Source of the DNA: Ichthyophonus hoferi
Taxonomy: Eukaryota; Opisthokonta; Ichthyosporea; Ichthyophonida; Ichthyophonidae
Direction of reading: 5' to 3'
Assembly: GCA_002751075.1 (NCBI GenBank)
Contig: NAOQ01000606.1
Coordinates: 2,805 to 13,673, forward strand
DNA: 10,869 bases
Of the stretch, positions 8,701 through 10,869 are shown in pieces; the stretch's first letter is position 1; every line of letters begins with the position of its first letter. Under the pieces are notes generated by a model. It saw only the letters and a program-made list of their open reading frames with translations, was not told the DNA's origin and ran no database searches. A program made the translations under genes and the position numbers.

Positions 8701-10787
8701 TACGTTTATGGACAAGACAAAGACGCACGCCCAGAATTAGTTTGGGTCCAGCATATATACTTTATTAGAGTTGGTATTGGCTAATAGACGTTCAGCAGGG
8801 ATCGGTAATTACAGCGTAGAGGTTGTGCAAATATTTAATTAATCTTACCACATACTAAAACACATACTAAAACAATCGATGTGACAATTAATAATTTAAT
8901 TCATGATTTATTTAATTCATGCAAAGTTATTACTACTTTAAATTAATGCTTTGTTATTTTTTTAAAAATAAATTGTTCCATTCTATCACGTTATTTTATT
9001 TTATTTTAGTTAGTAATTTAGCTCTATTCCTACTATCTGTCTAAGTTGTACTTTACGATAAATTAAAAATGTGTCTATATACTAGTATATCCAGAGATAT
9101 ATTAGTATCCTGCTTAATCTCATCGCACAGATTATAACTCAGATGGGAAGATAGCATAGATAGACATACAACTGTTATTATTAGACAATAAAAGTATTAA
9201 TACTATAGCAATATATAATAATAATAATAAGAATAATAATAATAAAAAAACTTCTAATATAATCGTACCGTAGACTTATGCATTCCTTAGTTCTGCACTC
9301 CTCCTCCTTCAGCCATCCATTTTCAACCAATCGCGTAAGATTAGAATTTCATCTCATTACCTCATACTGTGTTTATCTTACATATTTCTGTATGTTAGAA
9401 ATGGGTTGTATGATATTGTGCTATATTATATTGTGTTGCTTTGTATTGTGTTATATTGTACTGTTATATGATATTATATAGATAGATAGATAAATATAAT
9501 GTATTGTGATGTGTGTTTATGTGATATCTCTGTACATGCTAGTCATGGGGTATATATATAATGTAGTGACTTGCGTTTATCCCATATCTCTGTCTAGGTT
9601 AACTATGGGCTATATTCTATACATACATGCTATATATACTATAATCTGCGTCTAGTCCCCAGTATAGATGTTCCACGTATTCTCTATTAGTTCATCCTCT
9701 CTCATATCTGGCCTCAATTTTTTTAGTCTATTTTTATGGTATCTTTCACTTCTCTCTCGTTATATTATTCACTAGACTAACGTATCATATATCTTATATA
9801 CTCGAGTGTCTTTGGCAATCTATCTATTTATCTGCCTGTCTAAGCACTCTCAACCTACTCTACTCTACTAAAACCTTAAAATCACGCTATACTATACGCT
9901 ATACTATATTTACTTCAAAGGTTAACATAAGGGAAGTTATTGGTTTAGCGAAAAGTTCTTCAAAATAAAACAATTTATATATATATATGAAATATTTAAA
10001 ATGTTTAAATTTGTGCCCCCGTTGGGGCTAATTTAGAACAACATTTTAAATAAAGGTTGCATATTAATAGGCATTTTAAAAATAATAGCACACACAAGCC
10101 CATCATAGTTAAGTTGTTTTAATTAATGTTTTAATTATTTAATCAATATGTATTAATTAAAACCCTATTTTAATTGGATAGAGAATTTATAAAAATTATT
10201 GTGTATTATTATAAATTAAGGTGACATACTAATTGGCTTGTTGTTTTAATAGGTTGCCTATGAGTATTTCGAAGGGTTGATGGAAGATAAGAATGACAAG
10301 GTGCTACCTGATTGGCTATCATAGTTTTTATGTATTGTATAATGTGTATCTTATAAATTGTATATATTAAATAGCGCATATATTGAGTATATTTTATATC
10401 TTAATAGTGTCTATCTTATATCCTTTCTTATAACTTTCCATATCTTATATACTTTGTATAATACAATAATGAAAATAATTAAAATAATAAAAACATTAAC
10501 TTATTTACCCTAACATTTCATATTTTTGTTTTTGTTTTAAAAACGCATACTCATTTAAGCATATATACACCTTCATTGCACATGCACCTATTAGCATATC
10601 ATAGGGCCATACATATATACACATACATTCCCATCTATTTAGAGTTCTACCTGCCTACCTATCTACATCTCTATATCATATTACTATCCAGGTACGCACT
10701 GCAGCTAGGTATTTGGCAGAGGACTTCCTATTGGGTAAATATAAGAATGAACAAATTTACTCGCTTGCATGCTATATTTTTGTTTAA
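77..10787 (+). CDS. HSF2BP: HSF2BP/MEILB2-like gene, multi-exon, 5'-partial
   Basis: Spliced gene with exons at 77-106, 731-803, 1196-1299, 1445-1539, 2058-2100, 2343-2370, 3043-3076, 3792-3886, 4809-4893, 5643-5657, 5919-5948, 6223-6242, 7421-7477, 8040-8098, 9274-9334, 10253-10300 and 10692-10787, plus one unresolved exon before 10253. The first 15 exons total 829 nt and stay open in one frame. In vertebrates HSF2BP is a germline nuclear protein that binds BRCA2 through an armadillo domain and BRME1 through its N-terminal helix, and helps load RAD51/DMC1 on meiotic breaks. Support here: a coiled-coil N-terminus, then ungapped similarity to human residues about 183-203 and recognisable matches around NVSI and the C-terminal TAA(R/Q)..L.ED. 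Visible length (roughly 325 residues) is close to the human 334 minus its first 34. Human residues are recalled, not searched. Alternative: another armadillo/HEAT protein, judged less likely. Confidence 0.85.
299..419. repeat. (AATAC/AATAT)n pentanucleotide array
   Basis: A 5-bp period array of AATAC alternating with AATAT, clean from about 304 to 387 and degenerate to 419, inside intron 107-730. A related array lies at 5703-5815 in another intron. The rest of this intron (107-298 and 420-531) is AT-rich with no recognisable gene. Confidence 0.85.
532..685. repeat. Diverged tandem duplication, about 77-bp unit
   Basis: Two copies sit 77 bp apart: AGAATT at 535 and 612, and TCCTGTCAAT at 564 against TCCTGCCAAT at 641, followed by ACAAACTGCAA against GCAAATTGCAA. 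Flanking positions are diverged, so the duplication is old relative to the clean microsatellites. Confidence 0.75.
683..700. repeat. Perfect 18-bp palindrome
   Basis: CTATGTATATATACATAG is its own reverse complement. It lies 30 bp upstream of exon 731-803 and could form a hairpin next to that acceptor. It may be chance in TA-rich sequence. Confidence 0.8.
731..803 (+). CDS. HSF2BP: Exon b (73 nt, phase 0-1): coiled-coil segment
   Basis: The acceptor is GTGCAG and the donor GTATGA. The exon reads DSVKLQTVRKKLAANKQE followed by ACQTAM, a charged, Leu-spaced helix matching the HSF2BP N-terminal coiled coil (human FQKLKIVEKNLERKEQE region). It ends with one base of a split Val codon. An alternative acceptor 5 bp upstream (TGCAG at 721-725) would shift the frame against the previous exon, so 731 is preferred. 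Confidence 0.8.
787..1007 (+). repeat. 21-bp exact direct repeat of an exon end and its splice donor
   Basis: The last 17 bases of exon b plus its donor GTAT (787-807) recur without mismatch at 987-1007, exactly 200 bp downstream inside the intron. The core TGTCAAACTGCTATGG precedes GTATGA in the real site and GTATAA in the copy. The 179 bp between the copies is a degenerate TTATA-type repeat. Confidence 0.9.
988..1019 (+). repeat. Inverted repeat enclosing the decoy splice donor
   Basis: TGTCAAACT at 988-996 and AGTTTGACA at 1011-1019 are perfect 9-bp complementary arms with a 14-nt spacer; TAT/ATA pairing could extend the stem inward. The copied donor GTATAA at 1004-1009 lies in the spacer, so pre-mRNA folding could hide it. 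Confidence 0.8.
1196..1299 (+). CDS. HSF2BP: Exon c (104 nt, phase 1-0): coiled-coil segment
   Basis: The acceptor follows a long C/T run (CCTCTTCTTTGAGTGTAG); the donor is a strong GTAAGT. The exon completes a Val codon and reads MATLNTQIQQLSQEVIALSA then SLASQETTLVSDRE, with hydrophobic residues at heptad-like spacing. It belongs to the helical N-terminus, which in vertebrate HSF2BP oligomerises and contacts BRME1. Its ATG is internal, not a start. Confidence 0.87.
1329..1347. repeat. (TA)n microsatellite
   Basis: About nine TA units in the 145-nt intron 1300-1444, the shortest intron of the gene. Confidence 0.85.
1445..1539 (+). CDS. HSF2BP: Exon d (95 nt, phase 0-2): end of coiled coil, LLxxxW motif
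   Basis: The acceptor is CTATTATAG and the donor GTATCT. The exon begins AAFRVKAERAKLTKSLTTEV and ends QRSTMLLNTMW plus two bases of a split Arg codon. The basic and Leu-rich helix continues the coiled coil. The closing MLLNTMW corresponds to human CTLLWGV (about residues 128-134), which leads into the armadillo domain. Confidence 0.87.
1542..1563. repeat. (TATC)n tetranucleotide run
   Basis: Five TATC units begin directly at the splice donor of exon d, so the donor GTATCT forms the first repeat unit. Length changes here would not alter the donor itself. Confidence 0.8.
1740..1972. repeat. TATAG/TATAT-rich degenerate repeat with (TA)n end
   Basis: This part of intron 1540-2057 is made of TATAG, TATAT and TATTA words with no codable stretch. 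A clean TA run of about 11 units closes it at 1950-1972. Confidence 0.75.
1981..2057 (+). promoter_or_regulatory. Pyrimidine tract and 3' splice site
   Basis: About 75 bases of nearly pure C/T (CTCTCTTTCTCTTTCTTTC and similar) end in TTTCTTTAG at the exon 2058 boundary. It is unusually long for a polypyrimidine tract and marks the intron strand as +. Confidence 0.8.
2058..2100 (+). CDS. HSF2BP: Exon e (43 nt, phase 2-0)
   Basis: The first base completes AGA (Arg), then MSEDEHAVARLLAG, with donor GTATGC. It aligns without gaps to human VSSSEEVVKAILGG (about residues 134-147), the first helix of the armadillo domain, with matching acidic start, A/V core and Leu-Leu-x-Gly end. Confidence 0.87.
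2268..2312. repeat. TTATA pentanucleotide run
   Basis: A short ATTAT/ATTATATC 5-bp repeat in intron 2101-2342, flanked on both sides by CATACCAT-type words. Nothing else codable is seen in this intron. Confidence 0.6.
2343..2370 (+). CDS. HSF2BP: Exon f (28 nt, phase 0-1), small exon
   Basis: The acceptor is CCTTCTATTCAG and the donor GTAGGT. It reads GKQFDDFLV plus one base of Gly, aligning with human GDKALKFFSI (about 147-156), including the Phe spacing. At 28 nt it is a microexon-sized unit, but both junctions preserve the frame. Confidence 0.82.
2395..2460. repeat. ATGAT/ATAAT-type pentanucleotide repeat
   Basis: TATGATATAGTATGATATTG and onward, a degenerate 5-bp repeat at the start of intron 2371-3042. 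Confidence 0.65.
2635..2701. repeat. (AAT)n microsatellite
   Basis: About 22 perfect AAT units, the same motif and orientation as the array at 1-62. The remaining parts of intron 2371-3042 (2461-2634 and 2702-3042) are higher-complexity AT-rich DNA in which I see no gene or named element. Confidence 0.95.
3043..3076 (+). CDS. HSF2BP: Exon g (34 nt, phase 1-2)
   Basis: The acceptor is CGTATTACAG; the donor GTGAAC is one of only two non-GTA donors in the gene. It completes Gly and reads GLAALEEMSQ plus two bases of Ser, matching the helix around human GQTMESFVKSL (158-168) in hydrophobic spacing. GC-rich wobble positions (CTG GCG GCA) stand out against the introns. Confidence 0.87.
3077..3791 (+). 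other. Intron of 715 nt, mostly non-repetitive
   Basis: It lacks long simple repeats apart from TTAATTAATTAA-like words near 3440-3460 and 3685-3735. Two weak coding look-alikes (3285-3398 and 3522-3539) were considered and set aside. The acceptor end TCAATCTCTTCTCTCCCACAG is textbook, with a possible branch site CACTAATC about 28 bases upstream. Confidence 0.75.
3792..3886 (+). CDS. HSF2BP: Exon h (95 nt, phase 2-1): armadillo core GILANMAA
   Basis: It completes Ser, then reads MSRASIHWETNGSKA and NISMIGILANMAAMST, ending with one base of Ala; donor GTATCA. The second half matches human FALAGIVTNVAAIACG (184-199) without gaps, identical at G, I, N and AA. This is the most diagnostic exon of the gene together with the next. 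It forms the helix preceding the BRCA2-contact Arg in vertebrate HSF2BP. Confidence 0.95.
3890..4250. repeat. Nested minisatellite of TATAGTAATAGTAG words
   Basis: The block ATAGTAGTATATATTATATA starts at 3951, 4026 and 4076, offsets of 75 and 50 bp, that is, multiples of 25. Shorter units TATAGTAATAGTAGTATA recur throughout. It occupies the 5' third of intron 3887-4808. The intron's middle (4251-4576) is AT-rich with TTATA words and no gene. Confidence 0.85.
4577..4687. repeat. (TATAG/TCTAG)n pentanucleotide array
   Basis: A 5-bp array of TATAG with a homogeneous TCTAG sub-block at about 4615-4635, then TATAA/TATAG. The variant block suggests local spread of one mutated unit. TTAATTAATCAATC words follow to 4790. 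Confidence 0.85.
4809..4893 (+). CDS. HSF2BP: Exon i (85 nt, phase 1-2): REHLL segment with R200 equivalent
   Basis: It completes Ala, then reads REHLLQSHSGQSCIES and AFTLLSVNPTP, ending in two bases of Ser; donor GTATGC. The start aligns with human REFLVNSS (200-207) and the end with LGDLKP, with a length difference of only one residue between. The Arg codon AGA at 4811-4813 corresponds to human R200, reported as required for BRCA2 binding. This is one of the best-supported exons. Confidence 0.95.
4894..4932. repeat. (GTAT)n/(TG)n/(TA)n compound microsatellite
   Basis: It begins at the donor of exon i (GTATGCATGTATGTATGTGT) and passes into a TA run. The following part of the intron to 5336 is AT-rich with inverted-repeat tendencies around 5093-5153 (CATTACA ... 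TGTAATG) and no recognisable gene. Confidence 0.85.
5337..5642 (+). promoter_or_regulatory. Very long pyrimidine-rich tract before a microexon
   Basis: About 300 bases dominated by CTCT, TTTCT and CTTT words, followed by the acceptor TATTATACACAG at the 15-nt exon. Such a tract can recruit polypyrimidine-binding factors and help define a tiny exon, and in duplex form it could adopt triplex structures. The function is inferred; the base bias is directly visible. Confidence 0.75.
5643..5657 (+). CDS. HSF2BP: Exon j, 15-nt microexon (phase 2-2)
   Basis: TCACCGTGCCCTAAG lies between an ACACAG acceptor and a GTAAAT donor. It completes Ser, adds HRAL and starts the next Arg. Skipping it keeps the frame, but inclusion gives NPTPSHRALRVILQLLHNVS, whose length after the Pro is within one residue of human KPGQCTKLKVLMLMSLYNVS. 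Without it the helix would be five residues short. That length match is the main support. Confidence 0.75.
5703..5815. repeat. AATAC/AATAT pentanucleotide array
   Basis: ATACAATATAATACAATACA-type 5-bp repeat, the same family as 299-419, filling the first half of intron 5658-5918. Confidence 0.8.
5919..5948 (+). CDS. HSF2BP: Exon k (30 nt, phase 2-2): armadillo helix ILQLLHNV
   Basis: The acceptor is TTGCATACAG and the donor GTATGA. After completing Arg it reads VILQLLHNV and two bases of Ser, matching human VLMLMSLYNVS (about 225-235). The other open frame (GDIAASAQRF) is ruled out by the phase of exons i and j and by the NVS match. Confidence 0.85.
6005..6178. repeat. AGTATGATAGT minisatellite, 8-10 bp period
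   Basis: ATGATAGTATGAGAGTATGA and about fifteen related units with indels, filling most of intron 5949-6222. Confidence 0.8.
6223..6242 (+). CDS. HSF2BP: Exon l, 20-nt microexon (phase 2-1)
   Basis: The acceptor is CTACAACAG and the donor GTATCC. It completes Ser and reads ISSGCM plus the first base of Gly, giving NVSISSGCMG against human NVSINLKGLK. Its length (3n+2) makes it essential for the frame between exons k and m. Confidence 0.8.
6243..6740 (+). other. First part of a 1178-nt intron, non-repetitive
   Basis: AT-rich but fairly complex sequence with TAATTAATTAA words near 6320 and 6625. I see no gene, tRNA or element ends. A short minus-strand open stretch near 6454-6504 was noted and rejected. 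Confidence 0.6.
6765..6950. repeat. 89-bp tandem duplication, little diverged
   Basis: TGTATTATCTTGTATTATA starts at 6792 and 6881, and TGCATTAAGTTATATTATAT at 6841 and 6930, a constant 89-bp offset. Between these anchors only a handful of substitutions are visible, so the duplication is fairly young. Confidence 0.87.
6990..7145. repeat. Diverged tandem duplication, about 91-bp unit
   Basis: ATTACATGAAAT at 6998 and ATTACATTAAAT at 7089 start two copies, each continuing through a TTTATA..ATA-rich stretch to ACCTACCCAATA against TCCTACCTAATA. It is older than the neighbouring 89-bp duplication but of similar period. Confidence 0.7.
7421..7477 (+). CDS. HSF2BP: Exon m (57 nt, phase 1-1): armadillo helix
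   Basis: The acceptor is ATATTCCTACAG and the donor GTAGTT. It completes Gly and reads LARCESLGLSRVLFLCLK, then one base of Asp. This parallels human LKYISESPGFIPLLWWLLSD (about 240-259), sharing ES, G and the long hydrophobic helix. Being 19 x 3 nt, it could be skipped in frame, but that would remove a core helix. Confidence 0.87.
7500..7965. repeat. TTATA then TATAC pentanucleotide arrays
   Basis: Degenerate TTGTATTATAT words run to about 7740, then a TATAC/ACTAT 5-bp array (ACTATACTATTCTATACTAT) at about 7820-7940, filling intron 7478-8039. A C/T-rich acceptor tract follows (CTTCTCCCTCTCCTTTCTCC). Confidence 0.8.
8040..8098 (+). CDS. HSF2BP: Exon n (59 nt, phase 1-0)
   Basis: The acceptor is ATCTTTTATAG and the donor GTATTC. 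It completes Asp, then reads TTSQSAYRSPEIRLSLIQW. Part corresponds to human SDPDAEV (about 258-264), but the exon appears to carry roughly a dozen extra residues, probably a longer loop plus helix start. The length is needed to bring exon m (phase 1) to exon o (phase 0). Confidence 0.85.
8163..8200 (+). promoter_or_regulatory. G-run cluster in intron, 65 nt downstream of a donor
   Basis: GAGGGGGAGAGAGGGGGAGG and flanking purines contain runs of 5, 5 and 4 G in an otherwise G-poor intron. G-runs close to a 5' splice site are known intronic splicing enhancers, and a two-layer G-quadruplex is possible. The role is inferred from position and composition. Confidence 0.55.
8201..9215 (+). other. 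Body of a 1175-nt intron without a recognised gene
   Basis: It holds a T14 run at 8297-8310, many TTAATTAA-type words (about 8445-8470, 8835-8945) and mid-complexity sequence at 8640-8830 that is less AT-rich. No element ends, tRNA or protein family could be recognised. An open stretch at 8655-8768 is discussed among the findings. Confidence 0.6.
9216..9250. repeat. (AAT)n microsatellite, interrupted
   Basis: ATAATAATAATAATAAGAAT and onward, about ten units with one G interruption and an A-rich end, just before the acceptor of exon 9274-9334. Confidence 0.85.
9274..9334 (+). CDS. HSF2BP: Exon o (61 nt, phase 0-1): armadillo helix LLLLQPSIFNQS
   Basis: The acceptor is CGTACCGTAG and the donor a strong GTAAGA. 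It reads TYAFLSSALLLLQPSIFNQS and one further base (C). It matches human LRLVQSVVLEPEVFSKS (about 268-284), with P, F and S in register. The acceptor has a poor pyrimidine tract, but the frame and similarity support it. Confidence 0.87.
9400..9482. repeat. TGTAT/TTATA degenerate pentanucleotide repeat
   Basis: TATTATATTGTGTTGCTTTG-type words ending in a short (GATA)n run at 9476-9492. It lies at the start of the 918-nt interval 9335-10252. Confidence 0.65.
9727..9758 (+). CDS. Candidate hidden exon (32 nt, phase 1-0), uncertain
   Basis: Exon o ends one base into a codon and the next sure exon starts in phase 0, so an exon of 3n+2 nt is required between them. This candidate follows the best acceptor in the interval (CCTCAATTTTTTTAG), ends before GTTATA, stays open and reads L-YFYGIFHFSL. 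Rivals with the right phase are 9932-9942 (RKLL) and 9567-9574 (LTC), both with poorer splice signals. A two-exon solution is possible too. Human has about six more residues here than the located exons supply. Confidence 0.25.
9759..10252 (+). other. Intron sequence before exon p
   Basis: It contains TATAC-like words (9885-9910), a TA run (9978-9990), TTTAATTAATT words (about 10115-10165) and no recognisable gene. A small phase-compatible exon at 9932-9942 cannot be excluded. Confidence 0.5.
10253..10300 (+). CDS. HSF2BP: Exon p (48 nt, phase 0-0)
   Basis: The acceptor is TTGTTTTAATAG. It reads VAYEYFEGLMEDKNDK. Joined to the last exon it gives LMEDKNDKVRTAARYLAEDF, matching human AMSKSRNPRLQTAAQELLED (about 300-319) without gaps, which fixes this exon's end at AAG before GTGCTA. 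That donor is weak compared with the GTA donors elsewhere. If unspliced, the frame adds VLPDWLS and stops at 10322-10324. Confidence 0.87.
10301..10691 (+). other. Last intron (391 nt), possibly retained
   Basis: AT-rich, with an in-frame stop 21 bases in and AATAAA at 10486-10491 that could end a transcript retaining it. The acceptor tract is C/T-rich (CTACCTGCCTACCTATC ... TATCCAG). Confidence 0.7.
10692..10787 (+). CDS. HSF2BP: Terminal exon q (96 nt with stop): VRTAARYLAEDFLL
   Basis: The acceptor is ACTATCCAG. It reads VRTAARYLAEDFLLG then KYKNEQIYSLACYIFV and stops with TAA. The first part matches human LQTAAQELLEDLRTL near its C-terminus, so the tail after LLG is lineage-specific. A donor-like GTAAAT at 10735 lies directly after the conserved part. 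If used, the last residues would come from an exon beyond the window; the nearby stop and AATAAA favour termination here. Confidence 0.8.
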   Translation, partial: VRTAARYLAEDFLLGKYKNEQIYSLACYIFV

Positions 10788-10825
10788 GTGAAATGTGTAC
10801 TTATTTAATTAAGCATTTATATTGT

Positions 10826-10831
10826 AATAAA
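10826..10831 (+). terminator. Polyadenylation signal AATAAA
   Basis: A canonical hexamer 39 bases after the TAA stop of the terminal exon. It fits a short 3' UTR. AATAAA is common in AT-rich DNA, so the position rather than the motif gives the support. Confidence 0.6.
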
Positions 10832-10869
10832 CACATACATGGTATTGTTATTAAAGTATAGTAAAACTA

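Noticed and set aside
10576-10791. 71-codon frame near the right end
   Set aside because: It overlaps the terminal exon in a frame that lacks the conserved VRTAARYLAED reading.

Overview
The window is a stretch of AT-rich eukaryotic (most likely animal) nuclear DNA. It holds one intron-rich gene on the + strand, running in from the left edge and ending near the right edge. No prokaryotic-style genes, RNA genes or convincing mobile elements were seen. Most of the bases are introns filled with simple repeats: (TAA)n, (TA)n, pentanucleotide TATAN/AATAC arrays, nested minisatellites and long pyrimidine tracts. Long open frames on either strand are mostly chance products of these stop-poor repeats.

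I located 17 coding exons (15 to 104 nt) with GT...AG introns, and the first 15 keep one open frame across every junction. Their product reads as HSF2BP (MEILB2), the meiotic BRCA2-binding protein. It has an N-terminal coiled coil (exons at 77-1539) followed by an armadillo-like helical domain (exons at 2058-10787). The comparison is with human HSF2BP recalled from memory; the clearest match is the block GILANMAAMSTAREHLL against human GIVTNVAAIACGREFLV. The Arg matching human R200, a residue reported as needed for BRCA2 binding, is kept. The 5' end of the gene lies upstream of the window, since exon 1 here aligns at about human residue 35.

Layout: 1-1539 repeat-bearing introns and coiled-coil exons; 2058-3886 start of the armadillo domain; 4809-6242 core helices, including a 15-nt microexon behind a roughly 300-nt pyrimidine tract; 7421-9334 later helices; 10253-10787 C-terminus, stop and AATAAA signal. 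One small exon between 9335 and 10252 is required by phase but could not be fixed. Organism: probably a non-vertebrate metazoan, given divergence from human, many microexons and short to medium repeat-rich introns. A sponge or cnidarian is possible, but that is a guess. I found no undescribed multi-gene system; the interest lies in this gene's architecture and in the intron repeats.
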